From Zanthoxylum bungeanum (Eukaryota; Streptophyta; Magnoliopsida; Sapindales; Rutaceae): a stretch of 64,000 nt of DNA. Below the pieces are notes generated by a model that was not told where the DNA came from, ran no database searches, and saw nothing but the letters and a program-made list of their open reading frames with translations. The position numbers and the translations under genes are program-made. The stretch is taken from NCBI GenBank assembly GCA_019454045.1, contig SKCR01047752.1, positions 58,368-122,367 on the forward strand. The letters run 5' to 3'. How positions within the stretch are numbered: position 1 is the first letter of the stretch; each line of letters begins with the position of its first letter. Of this stretch, positions 8,993 through 20,344 are shown one piece after another.

Positions 8993-10909
8993 TGTTAGAC
9001 ATTATGTCCCATAGCGTCACTATTTGTAAATGATATTGTATTATTGTACAAAATTAACTATGTGATAATGAAATTGCCTTTTGCCGTTTTGTAATATTAT
9101 TTACTTTGATATATAAATGGCGAAAGTCCATATGATTAATACCGGATTGAGATGATATGAGACAGTATCAATCCATAAAGGTTTAATCATTAAATATCCC
9201 TAGTCGGAGTATTATCGAGATCGGACATCGATAATGCGGAATAGACTAGTATTGCGCTTGTGCACGTTGTGAGGGCACAACGGCATAGTTCTCATATATT
9301 TAAGTATTGGATACTTATGCAAGTGCGATAGGAGGTTGTGTTTTACCGATGGTACGGAAAACAGCTTCGCTCTGGATAGACCCCGCGGAATCCCATTGGT
9401 AGTATGTCTGCGTGTCTATGGGAGGCCGCATCAGGGTAGGTGTATATGGTCTTAACCTGAGACTTACATCGCTAGTACTTGCGACAATCGGTAAACTTTG
9501 GTTTTGGTGGTGGGGGACCTTAACCGGTTCTGTGTACACCTCTTCTGGGTTTATCGAGAATCGTAGTGTACTGGATGTGATGTCGAGATGGAAGTATCAC
9601 TTCAGACATATGGAGGTGATGATCACGCAGGACACAGAACTAGTACTCTATAAAAGGTTGCAACCGTCGGGACAATATGACCAGGTCATGATTGTCCGAT
9701 TTAAAGAGACTAGTTGTTTGATGTCCGATATATGTTTCGTATGGGGCAGACACATTTCCAGCCCCAGGCCTAACATGTGATCGTCCGATACTGGATCGAT
9801 GTACGCAATACTACGGTATACTACGCTTGATATAGATCTAATATTCCAGTAAGAATATTTCTGGAGAATTGGGTAGGCATGGTGCTTTGCTAGAAGCCAA
9901 CCTTGTCTTGTGAATCGGTAAGAACGTAGTACGAGGTACATACGTGTTCGGATTATCCGACGACCGTATTTACTGCCAACATATCCGGAGATCTCTTGGG
10001 TCGCTTCCTGAAGATTCACCTATGATATTGATTCGGACTTAATTAATCTTGGATTAATTGCGGAGAAACTTTATCTTGGATAAAGTGCCTTATTTAGAGA
10101 GAGAACGATTAATTCGGAATTAATCGATAAAATTATTATATTCGATATAATAATCGAAATTCGATTTCGACGCGAAATTAAAATTAGATTTTAATTCGGG
10201 CAAACGAGTTAATTTAGAATTAATTCGTTAGCGACGTAAATAATAATTTCGCTAGGCGCAATTATTTATTTAAATTCGATTTAATTAGCGTCGCGACGTA
10301 AGTTCGGTATTTCGGAAATATCGAACCCGAACGCTTGAGTGCACGTGGGCCCACTTTCATTTGGAAACGTGTGGGGCCCACATGACACATGTCATTATAT
10401 GCATTATTTAATTGGTAATACATTGCATGGTGATAGTGTATAATACACTCAATGGTTTTGCATGGAGTTTGAGTGTTTGACACTCTAAGCCATTGCATGA
10501 TTTGTGTCATAAGTTTATTATTAATTTAATAAATATTATGGCATAAATATAAATTGATTTTTTTAACAAAAATCAAGACAACTCTCCTCTCTCTCTCACA
10601 ATGCCGTGACTTCCATTAGGGCAAAGAAGATTTGATTTTCTTTTCTCCATTTGCTAGCACATTGAAGGATCAAAGGAGGTGATAGGGAAACCATCAAAGA
10701 GCTTGGAATACACAAAGTTTGGAGCTTCTACTCTTCTTCCTCCCTTGGCCGAAACTTGAAGCTTGGAGATTCAAAGATTTTTCTTCATCACTTCTCATCA
10801 CAATAGCTTTGTAAGTATGATTCCGCCATACTTCATCTTTTAATATATATATTCAATGTTGTATTTCATATGCTTAAACTTTCCTTGGGACATATAATAG
10901 AAACCAACA
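8993..10909 (+). mobile_element. Copia (C) solo LTR inside LTR A
   Basis: TGTTAGACATT...AACCAACA is flanked by 5-bp target duplications CCTTA (8988-8992 and 10910-10914). The undisturbed site is visible in LTR B (near 20535-20543) and LTR C (near 28170), which read straight through 'ggtcccttactcatgcc'. No internal sequence is present, so this is a solo LTR left by LTR-LTR recombination. It belongs to the same subfamily as the LTR at 57799-59535. It holds a weak TATA (10548-10553) and a splice-donor-like GTAAGT (10811-10816). Reading frames within it match no protein. Confidence 0.93.
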
Positions 10910-11683
10910 CCTTACTTATGCCACTTGTAATGAAAGGATTTATGTAATAATTTAATCAGGCTTAAGTAGCACTTATTTCCAGGAGTATCACGCTTCTAAA
11001 TTCACATGTACAAAATAAAACTTACACATATATTTCACATCTAATATTGCATGCTTGGAAGTACATCAAAGGAGCGACAAACATACAACTTCATTGGCAT
11101 ATTATATTCACGAAAACACAAGCACATATACTAACCACACAAGAATACATGTGAACACCTCCTCAAGTGGTACGTGGAATTGTATCCCAAGTACAGACCA
11201 TACTACCGTCCATTCGGAATCGGCTACGGAATTTATGTCTGGGTTTCCATCCGATATACCACAAGAAATAATACTCAAATGTTATCATGACATAGGTATA
11301 TGAATTGTAATACATTAAACACATTGTATTCATACATGTGGGGATAGCTACTAGGAAAACTATGTATGAAATCTGATAGAAAGGACTCAGTTCAGTGGGT
11401 GCGCGTTCGCGTAGCGTTTGAAAACGCGTTCGAACGGTAAACAGAAGGTTCGCGTTCGTGTAGCATTCGAGAACGCGTTCGAACGAAACCAGACCTGATG
11501 CATGATGAGACTAAGAGAGTGCGTGTGCGTTCGCGTAGCGATCGAGAACGCGTTCGAACGGTAAACAGAAGGTTCATGTTCATGTAGCGTTCGGGAACGC
11601 GTTCGAACGGAACCAGACCTGATGCATACAACACAAAGAATAAAGGCAACAATGTCAATCTCAGTATGTCTGATTAAACGTAT

Positions 11684-12155
11684 CTTGCATTCAACCGAAC
11701 ACACATCAACCGGCGCGGCAAAGCATCGTGGTAAAGGGCTTTAACCCCTCCCCGTAGGGGATCTTTCATTCCACTTACTAAGCCCATGCGCTCGATTGAA
11801 TCATGCATACAAAGAATTAAAAGCAATAATATCAAACATAGTATGCCCGATTGAACGTGTCTTGCATTCAACCGAACACACGTCAACCGGCGCGGCAAAG
11901 CATCGTGGTAAAGGGCTTTAACCCCTCCCCGTAGGGGATCTTTCATTCCACTTACTAAGCCCATGCGCTCGATTAAATCATGCATACAAAGAATTAAAAG
12001 TAATAATATCAAACGTAGTATGGCCGATTGAACGTGTCTTGCATTCAACCGAACACACATCAACCGGCGCGGCGAAGCATCATGGTAAAGGGCTTTAACC
12101 TCTCCCCATAGGGGATCTTTCATTCCACTTACTAAGCCCATGCGCTCGATTGAAT
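11684..12155 (-). repeat. Three tandem copies of a 177-bp repeat in LTR A
   Basis: The block starting 'cttgcattcaacc' begins at 11684, 11861 and 12038, an exact 177-bp period. Each copy holds 'ggcgcggcaaagcatc', 'aagggctttaaccc' and 'aggggatctttcattcc'. LTRs B (21310, 21487, 21664) and C (28943, 29120, 29297) have the same period and copy number. A 199-aa open frame through these copies is repeat-derived. Confidence 0.92.
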
Positions 12156-13131
12156 CGTACGTAAATAAGCAACATGCAGAATTCAAGTGACGAACAATAA
12201 ATAAATAAATCAAAGCAACATGAAACAAAAGAAGGTGCTGTTTACTCAAGCGGTACGTGGAGTTGTATCCCAAGTACAGACCGCACTACCGTCCATTTGG
12301 ATTCGGCTACGAAATTTACGTCTGGGTTTCCATCCTATATACCACAAGAGACGACACTCATTCATTCATCCAATACCCACAACACGCATCATACACACAC
12401 AAGATTCAACAAATAATTGAAATGCAGTCAAAATAAATAACAAAAATCGAATAAAGATGAGTGTGGAAAGTACCCTCAGGTCTAACCTTTTAAGTCGAAT
12501 TCGGACTTGCGTTTCGAGGAGATCGGAAGGGGTAAAAGCTCCTTATTCTTCCGGTTTACTGGTTCAGCGTCTTAGCTCACTTTTTTGCTGCTTTGCTCGC
12601 CGTCTGGTCTCCGTTTTACTGTTGTTCGATCTCCGTTCTGCTGCTGTTCGGTCTCTGCTTTGCTCGCCGTCTGGTCACCTGTTTTGATGTTTCAATGAAC
12701 TGTTTCGAGTGTTTTTTCGTGGTTTTTTTAGTGTAGTTTTGCGTGGTTATTTCAAGGGTTATAAGTGCAGTTTATGTTACCGTTTTAAGGGATTTTAGGG
12801 ACTGTTTTTGGAGTGGTTTGGGCTGTTGTCCAGGCGTGTTTCAAGGGCTGTTTGGGGTGTGTTTGGGCTGCTGTTTGGAGGTATATTTTCGGTGATGGAG
12901 GGCTGCTGTGTGGGGGAGATTTTCGGTGATGGGTAGAGGTTTAGGGGGGAGATTTTTGGTGATGGGTAGAGGTTTAGGGGGGTGCTGTTTTCGGTTATGG
13001 AGTGGAGGAGATGAAGGGAATTGTTTATGTTCTTCTTGTTGCTATTGCCGTGAGTGGCTAAGGCTCTTGTTGTGATTTTTGTGAGAGTTATCTGTATGAG
13101 CTAGAGGAGTGCATGTCTTGGTTAGGGGTTG

Positions 13132-13139
13132 TTTATATA
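13132..13139 (-). promoter_or_regulatory. TATA box of LTR A
   Basis: On the minus strand this reads TATATAAA within 'ctctatataaacaacc'. The identical context occurs at 22762-22769 (LTR B), 30372-30379 (LTR C), 35284-35291 (LTR D) and 42478-42485 (LTR E), always about 630 bp from the LTR 5' end. Confidence 0.65.
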
Positions 13140-13767
13140 GATAAGGGCTAGGGCTTCACCTTGTCTCACAAGGAAGGGATTTTGGCATTAAAATGAGGAT
13201 TTGATTTGGTGTTGAGCAAGGAAAGTCAAAGATTGAGGGGGGATAAATCTTGGCTAGATTAGGAATACAAAATATTTAATTTGTTATGATTGATTTTAAT
13301 TAGGCATGACATCTTTTTAATTTAGTATGTGATTTGTTTGGTTAGGAAGTTAATATATTTGATTTATCTTTATTAGGTATGATTATATTTTATGTTTTAT
13401 TTAATTGGTAAATGGTTTAAATATTTTATTTAATATTTAATGTTTAATTTAGTTAAATTGGGATGTGTTTTAAGTGGGCTTGGGCGTGTGGGCCAAGGCT
13501 TGGGCGAATTGGGCTTAATGTGAGGCTAGCAGCAAAACTAGAATTACCGACACCGTTCGAACGCCTCCTCGGACACGGAACGAACGCCCGCAATCTGTTT
13601 GGAGTTCGAACATATACACAAACGCAGCACGAACGAAAACAGTGAACCTTGTTTATTCTAAATTTCCCCTTCCGATGTCCGTTTTCCGTGACCTCCGTGA
13701 CTTAAAAGTTAGTGTCTCAAAATGAGACTCATCATAGGGACTTATGTGCAAAAATACAGTGCCTACA

Positions 13768-13781
13768 GTCGCCCCCACTTT
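13768..13781 (-). other. Polypurine tract of array internal 1
   Basis: On the minus strand AAAGTGGGGGCGAC directly precedes the LTR A start TGTAGG. The equivalents are 23396-23409 (internal 2), 31017-31030 (internal fragment) and 35917-35930 (AAAGTGGGGGTGAT, second T insertion). Confidence 0.8.
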
Positions 13782-13917
13782 GATAGGACCTGTGTAATGT
13801 GTAACAGTGACAATCCTATCAAAGTTATGCAATGTATTTTCACTTACCTGGCTCGCCAGCTGCCACTTGACTTACCATGTGTTGAGTTGATTTGATTTGG
13901 TGGTGAGGTGCTGCGAC

Positions 13918-14240
13918 CCCTGGATCATTCCCGAACCGTGCTCCATTTTTTGGAGCGCCATTTTCGACATCTTTTGTGTGTGTGCTCCATTTTGGAGCGC
14001 CATTTCCGGCATTTTCTTTGTGTGCTCCATTTTGGAACGCCATTTTCGGCATCTGTTGTGAGTGCTCCATTTTGGAGTGCCATTTTCGGCGTCTGTTGTG
14101 GGTGCTCCATTTTTGGAGTGCCATTTTCGGTGTTTGCTGTGTGTGCTCCATTTTGGAGCGCCATTTTCGGCATCTGTTGTGGTAGCGGTCCATTTCCGAA
14201 CCGTGCTGTGCGAGAATATGGCTCATTTTTGAACCGTTAT
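13918..14240 (-). repeat. Tandem hairpin repeats, first block of internal 1
   Basis: Units of about 40 bp contain GCTCC-attttt-GGAGC type inverted repeats followed by 'gccattttcggc', ending in units with 'ggtccatttccgaacc'. On the minus (sense) strand the stems read GCTCC/GGAGC and GGTTC/GGACC. Overlapping reading frames on both strands are repeat artefacts. The same block is at 23524-23865 in internal 2, and its first part at 31165-31330. Confidence 0.85.
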
Positions 14241-14309
14241 TTGATGAGATGGTCTTTGCCTCTACAAACCTGCGAACACAAAACAAACATCGCATGTATG
14301 TGATATGTA

Positions 14310-16468
14310 TGTTGGATTATATGACCCAGAGCGTCACTATTTGTACAGATCATGGTGTTGTTGTACAAATTAACTATGTGACAAAGGAGATTGCACTCTT
14401 ATCATTTGTGATTAGATCACCTTAGATGTATAAATGATGAGAGGTCCCTATGATTAGTTCCTGGACTGAGAATGATATGAGACAGTATCAGTCCCCGAAG
14501 GTTTAATCATTAAATATCCCTAGCCGGAGTATTATCGAGACTGGACATCGATAATGCGAAATAGGCTAGTATTGCACTTGTGCGCGTTGTGAGAGCACAA
14601 CGGCATAGTTCTCATATGTTTAAGTATTTGATACTTAAGCAAGTGCGATAGGAGGTTGTGTTTCACCGATGGTACGGGAAGCAGCTTCGCTCTGGATAGA
14701 CCCCTCGGAATCCCATTGGTATTATGACTATGTGTCTATGGGAGGCCGAAATCAGGGTAGGTGTGTATGGTCTTAACCTGAGACTTACATCGCTAATACT
14801 TACGATAATCGATAGACTTTGGTCTTGGTGGTACAGGGCTTTAACCGGTTCTGTGTACACCACTTCTGGGTTTATCAGAGAGTCGTAGTGTATTGGGTGT
14901 GATGTCAAGACGGAAGTATCACTTCAGTCATGGTGGAGATGATGTCACACAGGATACGGTACTAGTGCTCTTAAGTGTTGTGCAACCATCGGGATGTTAT
15001 GACCAGGTCATGCATATCCAATTATAGAGACTAGTTACCAGACATCTGACATGTGCTTCGGACAGGGCAGACACTTATCCAGCCCCAGCCCTAGCACGTG
15101 ACTATCCGATACTGGGCCGATATACACAATACTACAGTATACTACGCTTGATACAGATCTATATATTCCTGTAAGAATATTTCTGGAGAATTGGGTAGGC
15201 ATGGCGCTTTGCTAGAAGCAAACCTTGTCTTGTAAATCGGTATAAACGTAGTACGAGGTACTTACGTGTTCGGATAGTCCGATAATCGTATTTACTGCCA
15301 ACATATCCGGAGATCTCATGGGTCGCTTCCTAAAGATTCACCGATGACGTATGACTCGCACTTTAATTAATCTGGGATTAATTAGTAGAGAGAGATAGAA
15401 AATTAATCTGGGATTAATTCGATGAGAGAGAAAATTAATCTGGGATTAATCACGGAGATATTTTATCTCGGATAAAATATCGTTAAAGAGAGAGAACGAT
15501 TAATTTGGAATTAATCGATAAAATAATATATTCGATATATTATAAGAAATTAGATTTCGACTCGGAATTAAAATTAGATTTTAATTCGGGCGAACGAATT
15601 AATTTAGAATTAATTCGTTAGCGACGTAAATAGTGATTTCGCTAGGCGTAATCATTTAATTACGACGCGACGGAAAATTCATTAATTTGGAATTAGCGAA
15701 CCCGAGCCCGGGATTATTTGCGAGCGCATTCGCATTTCGAATTCGAGTGCGGCACGCAAGTCAAATCAAGCGTCAAATCACTAGTCGCATCAATTGTCAA
15801 ATCACTTGTCACTTTGAGTGATGTGACATGACAAGTTGTCACTTTATTAAAGTGAAGTGACTTGATGTAACAAAAAGAGAAGTGATGGGTGAAAGGTTGA
15901 AAAGCACTTTTTGCTTTTTTGACTTTTAATAAATGAAAATGTTTTATGTATTTGATTTTTGTTTTTGGAAAATAAAAATAAATATATAAGTAATACATTT
16001 TTTTTACTTTTCTCTCTCTCTCATTTTCGGTTTCCAGGAAACCCTTTTCCCTCCTCTTTCTCTCTTCTCCCTCTCACGGCTCACTGCCGATTTCTTCTTG
16101 TTTTTGTTCTGGTTTGACCGAGCAAATGAGAACAAAAGAAGATGAAGAAGTGCTATCACACACCTTGAGTGATACATAGGTGATAGGGAAGTGTCTTCAT
16201 GAGCTTGGAATCGTTTTTGGAGCTTGGAGCTTGGAGCTTCCATGGTGTTCATCAATGGCCGATCATGGAGGAGACAATAACCAGTGAAACCGAGCAGCCC
16301 AATGCATGAGGAAGTCACTGCCGAGCTTGGAGGGAGGCAAAAACGCATCTTGTTCTTCGCATGCAAAACCGTTCAATGTTAGTTATGTTTCCGCCTTACT
16401 CCTTTGATGTGTTCATACGAATTTTGTGCTTGATTTGATGATCTTGGGACCTATATTAGAACTCAACA
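14310..16468 (+). mobile_element. Copia (C) solo LTR inside internal 1
   Basis: TGTTGGATTATATG...GAACTCAACA is flanked by the 5-bp duplication ATGTA (14305-14309 and 16469-16473). The empty site is preserved in internal 2 at about 23930-23940 ('gatatgtatgcatgta'). It is 2159 bp with no internal region. It has a TATA-like TATATAAG (15983-15990) followed by a CT-rich tract, and a donor-like GTTAGT (16378-16383). It is close to the LTRs of the full element at 46957-57271. Small reading frames are not recognisable proteins. Confidence 0.93.
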
Positions 16469-16514
16469 ATGTATGCATGTATGCATGTATATGTATCATA
16501 TTCCGATGGGTTAG

Positions 16515-17290
16515 GCCTTCCTTGGTCCATTTCCGAACCGTGCTCCATTTTCGGAGTGCCCTTTTCGGCGAGATGTGATAATGGTCCATTTCCGAACCGT
16601 GCTCCATTTTCGGAGTGCCCTTTTCGGCGAGATGTGATAATGGTCCATTTCCGAACCGTGACTGATATGAGAGTGGTCCATTTCCGAACCGTTACAGATG
16701 AGAGATAGTTCATTTTCGAACCGTTGCTGGTATGAGAGTGGTCCATTTCCGAACCGTTGCCGTGTTGTGGTCCATTCCCGAGTCGATCTCCATTCTCGAA
16801 GTGCCATTCTCGGCGTGCTTATTCCCGAGCTGTCCATTCCCGAACATAATCTCCATTCTCGGAGTGTCATTCTCGGCTGAACTGTTCTGATGTAATATGG
16901 GCCTCGCCCTCATAATGCCATACCCGGCAGAAACTGTTCTGATGTAATATGGGCCTCGTCCCCAGAATGCCATACTCGGCAGAAACCGCTCTGATGTCTC
17001 CATTCCCAGAGTGTCGTACCTGGCAAACTGATCTGATATCTCCATTCCCGGAGTGTTCATTCTCAAACTCTGATTGCCATTATCGGCTTGTTCATTCTTG
17101 AACTTCGCTCCGTTCTCGGATTCTGCTCCATTCTCGGATTGTTAATTCTCGAACTGTGCTCCATTCTCGGAGTGCCATTCTCGGCTTCTTCATTCTTAAA
17201 CTGCTGATATTGGCCTCGATCCTGGGATTCATTCCCGGATTCATTCCAAAACTCTGACGATCTGAAACTGATATGGGTCTCGCCCCCCAG
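16515..17290 (-). repeat. Tandem hairpin repeats, second block of internal 1
   Basis: This begins with about 61-bp units ('tggtccatttccgaacc' plus 'gctccattttcggagtgc' plus 'ccttttcggcgagatg', 16525-16660). More diverged 'ccattctcggagtgcc' units follow, then 'gggcctcg...cccag' units up to 17290. The same order exists in internal 2 (23990-24930). Internal 2 carries about three additional 'gatatgggcctcaaccctggg' units near 24780-24915 that internal 1 lacks. Confidence 0.85.
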
Positions 17291-17490
17291 ACTGAAATTG
17301 ATTCATTTCTGAAACTGACGACATTTTACTGTTGCTGCTTCTGATTGGCTTGTCTTTGCCGCTTTCTCTTTTTCTTCTTTGAAACCTGTGAATACAAAAC
17401 AAGACAAAGATTGCATGTATATGACGTGTATGCATGTATGCATGAATGTGTTTCCTATTCCGTTGGGTTAGGTCTTCCGCCAATTCCTCC

Positions 17491-17697
17491 TCAGGCAAAG
17501 TACTGCTTCAACCTTTCCACTTTAATCGGCTCGGTGAACTCATTCCCTTCCAAGTCTGATAGTCTCACTGCCCCATTTCTCAATTTCTGAATGATCACCA
17601 TATATTTTCTGCTTGCTGCTTCTGGTAATTCCCTGAGTTCTAAACATCACTGAATTTCATAGTACCAAGGTTGAATGCTTTTCTAAAATATACTCAT
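17491..17697 (-). pseudogene. pol: pol scar: RNase H/integrase linker fused to integrase C-terminal tail (internal 1)
   Basis: A single minus-strand frame reads QPWYYEIQ-stop-CLE and then PEAASRK, joined to LRNGAVRLSDLEGNEFTEP and IKVERLKQYFA-stop. The first part resembles the PWYxDI...LE.GE.P segment between RNase H and integrase of Tat/Athila gypsy elements. The second resembles the tail after the integrase core. About 68 codons remain, so protease, reverse transcriptase, RNase H and the integrase core have all been removed in one internal deletion. The frame holds two in-frame stops, one before and one inside the PWYYEIQ part. It lies between gag and the repeat region, as the end of pol would. 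The family assignment is from motif memory. Confidence 0.7.
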
Positions 17698-17863
17698 GTT
17701 GCCGGTTGAAAGGAAGAGAGTAAGTAAGCAAAACGAACGTCTTTATTATTATTAAGAAGAGGTTCGAACGAAGAGACAACATCAATGTCTTTATTAAAAA
17801 TGCAGGATCAAATAAACTAGGAGGAATAACTTCATCATTCGCAGCATTGCCTTCTTCATTGGC

Positions 17864-19170
17864 CTATGGTTCTCCACCGTTGTCATCCCATATTCCTATG
17901 AATGAAGCTGAGTGGTTGAGAGTTTGGAGGACAAGGGTTTCGGGTAGGCCAGAGTTGATCATGTAGTTGGGTAGGGGATTTCTGTGTGCGTTGGGTTGTT
18001 CTCTTTCTGGGTCAGGTATTTTGTGGGAGTCAATGAGGTTTTAGATCTCGTGTCTAAGGCGGGTGCAGCTATCAGTTTCGTGACCCCTTCTTCGATGGAA
18101 GTGACAATACAGGCTTAGGTCAAGGTTGGCTGGTACAGGGTTTGGAATTGGTTTAGCCTCTAAGGGTTCCAGAAGTCCTTGCGCCTTTAGCTTTTCGAAT
18201 ACCTTTGACATAGGTCTACCAAGATTGGAGAATCGCCTATTTCTGACGGTAGCGACCTCGGCCGTAGTGGGCTTGGTCTCAGAATGCCCCCCAAAAGTTC
18301 TTTTATTCTGGCCATAAAACTTTCTATTTTCAGCCTCCTCTTCTTCAATATCCATAACAGTCTCTCTCAACTGTCGGAAATCCACAATCATGGAGGTCAT
18401 CCTCCTCAGTTTGCCATAAATTGAGGGCTTAGTACCCTTGATAATCATCTTAATCTGGTCTTTCTCTGAAGGCCGAGTCTGCATTTTCAAAAGTTGACCT
18501 CTCCAGCGGTCTACATACTCTTTGAAGCTCTCCTCCGGCTTCTGCTTAGTGTTCTCCAAATCTCGGAGTGACAAGTCAATCTCCAAGTCTGTAACATACT
18601 GCTTTAGAAAAGCATCAGCTAGTTCCCTCCAATCTTCCTTAACCTTCTTCTCAAGGCTATGATACCAAACCACAGGTGCCCCCTCTAGTGACATCCCAAA
18701 CATCTTTTGGACTTGGCGCTGTGATAGGCCCACTGAACTCATGACTGAGACATATTGCTGCAGATGGACTCTTGGGTCTCCATTCCCATTAAACTTGGCC
18801 ATGTCCAGCATTTTAAACTGAGCTGGCAGCTGTTCTCCGAAGGTCATTGCCCCATAATCTAACAACTCTTCATGTTTACCCCTCATTTTGCGGGTAACTA
18901 TTTCAACCTGACCCGAAGCTTCTGAAATTCTGCCTGAGACCCAATCATTTTGCCTGTTGCATACTCTGCCATGTCATCATCAAAAGTGGGGATATCATCC
19001 CCCAACCCATTCGAAGGCTCCTCGCGCCTTACATTCTCAGAATTTCCCCCAGCACGGGGCACAGCCATATTTGTCATGGTAGTAGTCAAGGCTTGCAACT
19101 GTTCAGTGACCTTGGCGAGACCATTTTCCAACTGATCTTTCTGGGATACCTCATTATCGGATGTACTCAT
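17864..19170 (-). pseudogene. gag: gag of T array internal 1, one frameshift and one nonsense
   Basis: The start is chosen at ATG 19170 (MSTSDNEVSQKDQLENG), the position conserved across all copies; longer upstream frames read through leader sequence. Order: coiled-coil-like N-terminus, acidic linker (DDIPTFDDDMAEYA), capsid core (VQKMFGMSLEGAPVVWYHSL), an ENTKQKPEESFKEYVDRWR stretch typical of gypsy gag, a basic segment, then CHFHRRRGHETDSC, a C-x2-H-x4-H-x4-C knuckle-like motif. A one-base loss near 18910 shifts the frame, and a CAA-to-TAA change at 18041-18043 stops it before the C-terminus. The natural end is TAG at 17864-17866. The sister gag at 25500-26806 is nearly identical but has a different lesion. 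Product: nucleocapsid/capsid protein for packaging element RNA. Confidence 0.88.
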
Positions 19171-20323
19171 ATCTGTTACCGGTCTTTTAGTGAGTCTTCT
19201 CTCTTCCCTAACCCAACGGGAATCTATGATGGCTTTCAGAACACAAGGGTTAACATGATGTATGTATGCATGGGGTGCATGAGATGCATGTGACATATAT
19301 AATATACTAAATCAACTAAAATTTTTAAACAAATCGGTCCGTTATCATCTTAGAAGCTTTTGGGCTAACTGTCATAGGAGTGAACTCGTCCCAGTTTAAA
19401 TGGCCCAACGAGTTCACATCTCATGGCAAGGAGCCCAACTAAATCCAAATGGTAATGTTCCGAACACAAACACAAAATGGCCCATCAATACTTAGAAGCC
19501 TTTGGCCCAATCGTCATAAGGTACGTTCTTGTCCCAGTTTAAATGGCCCAACAAGCCCATATCCCATGACAAATGGTCCAAATGGATCCAAACGACGATG
19601 TTCCCAAACACAAGCATAGAAGAAAGATAATGCAAACATAACGTAATCATTTCTACAGAATGGCCCATCAACATTTCAGAAGCTTTGGGTCCAATGGTCA
19701 TAAGGTACGAACTCGCCCCAGTTTAAATGGCCCAGCAAGTCCGCATTTCTGATAATGGTCCAACTGCGTCCAAATGAGGATGGTCCACAAGCACATACTC
19801 AAGGAAATAATTGTTACTTTAACCATACAATCCCGGTCTATGGGTGGGTTCACAAGAGTGTAGACAAAGGCTCTCATCGGTGAAGGATGGCCCAAAACTA
19901 GGTCTCCCCAATCAAGGGTTCGAGCAACCAAGTGAGCGCACCCTTTTTTATACACTAAGGTACGTGCCAATAAGATATGGTGTGTGACGGACTGTCAAAT
20001 GGATTTCCCGTTGTAGATTCCCCAGAGGGAAGGTGGAGCGAGGCTCACTTAAATACCCAAGCCTCTTAGGCTCTTATCGCTTGGTGTCAGGAATAACCAA
20101 CGAGTCCTCCAAATTAGTCCATCACAATAGGCTACGAGTAGATGGCTATCTAGGTGCCTTCACAGCATTTCCTTTTAGAAAGGTAGTGAGTGAAGGAAGA
20201 CACCAAACCATTACCTAGCCTCAAAATGCCTTTGATTAAACCCTCAATTTATCCATTATAGACACGGTCAATTAAAACATAAATCCAAACATTACAAGAC
20301 AATATTTCGGGGCCGATTCTCTA
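19171..20323 (-). other. Leader of internal 1
   Basis: This is about 1.15 kb between PBS and gag. It holds at least three degenerate direct repeats built on 'cccagtttaaatggccca' (about 19393, 19532, 19718), each followed by 'aagcccatatcccatgacaa'-like sequence. Near 20040-20200 is a conserved block 'cctcttaggctcttatcgc'. No open frame is shared with other copies. Identical organisation exists at 26807-27958. Confidence 0.7.
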
Positions 20324-20341
20324 TCCTTAGTGGAGTCGCCA
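20324..20341 (-). other. Primer binding site of internal 1
   Basis: TGGCGACTCCACTAAGGA on the minus strand, separated by GTC from the CCCACA end of LTR B. The copy for internal 2 is at 27959-27976. Confidence 0.75.
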
Positions 20342-20344
20342 GAC

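Larger units (their letters stand above)
8797..13767 (-). repeat. LTR A of the T array (interrupted by a copia solo LTR)
   Basis: The ends are TGTGGG (left) and CCTACA (right), i.e. TGTAGG...CCCACA on the minus strand. Removing the solo LTR and its duplicated 5 bp leaves about 3049 bp, matching LTR B (3051) and LTR C (3037). A TATA box lies at 13132-13139, about 630 bp from the 5' end, so about 2.4 kb of the LTR is transcribed R/U5. That part holds clusters of the palindromes GAACGCGTTC and CGTTCGAACG (11396-11620), three copies of a 177-bp repeat (11684 on), and near 8892 a second copy of the PBS core. Confidence 0.9.

Noticed and set aside
9648..10019. 122-123 codon frames on both strands shared with 58748-59116
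   Set aside because: Conserved because the two LTRs are close relatives; other C LTRs break the frames, and neither matches a known protein.
11396..11620. TTCnnGAA motifs as heat-shock elements driving the T LTR
   Set aside because: They sit well downstream of the TATA box in the transcribed part, spacing between motif pairs is not the canonical two bases, and they are explained by the palindromes GAACGCGTTC and CGTTCGAACG.
11674..12273. 199-codon open frame (and its counterpart at 28933-29538) as a possible gene
   Set aside because: It runs through the 177-bp tandem repeats; since 177 is a multiple of three the frame stays open by periodicity. The product is repetitive and lies in LTR R/U5.
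13840..14303. Overlapping 131-151 codon frames on both strands, as a possible Cys-rich or repeat protein
   Set aside because: Both strands and several frames are open at once across the hairpin repeat array. No start, domain or conservation outside the repeat is visible.
16004..16366. 120-codon frame in a copia solo LTR
   Set aside because: Low-complexity CT-rich promoter-proximal sequence read backwards; sister LTRs do not keep the frame.
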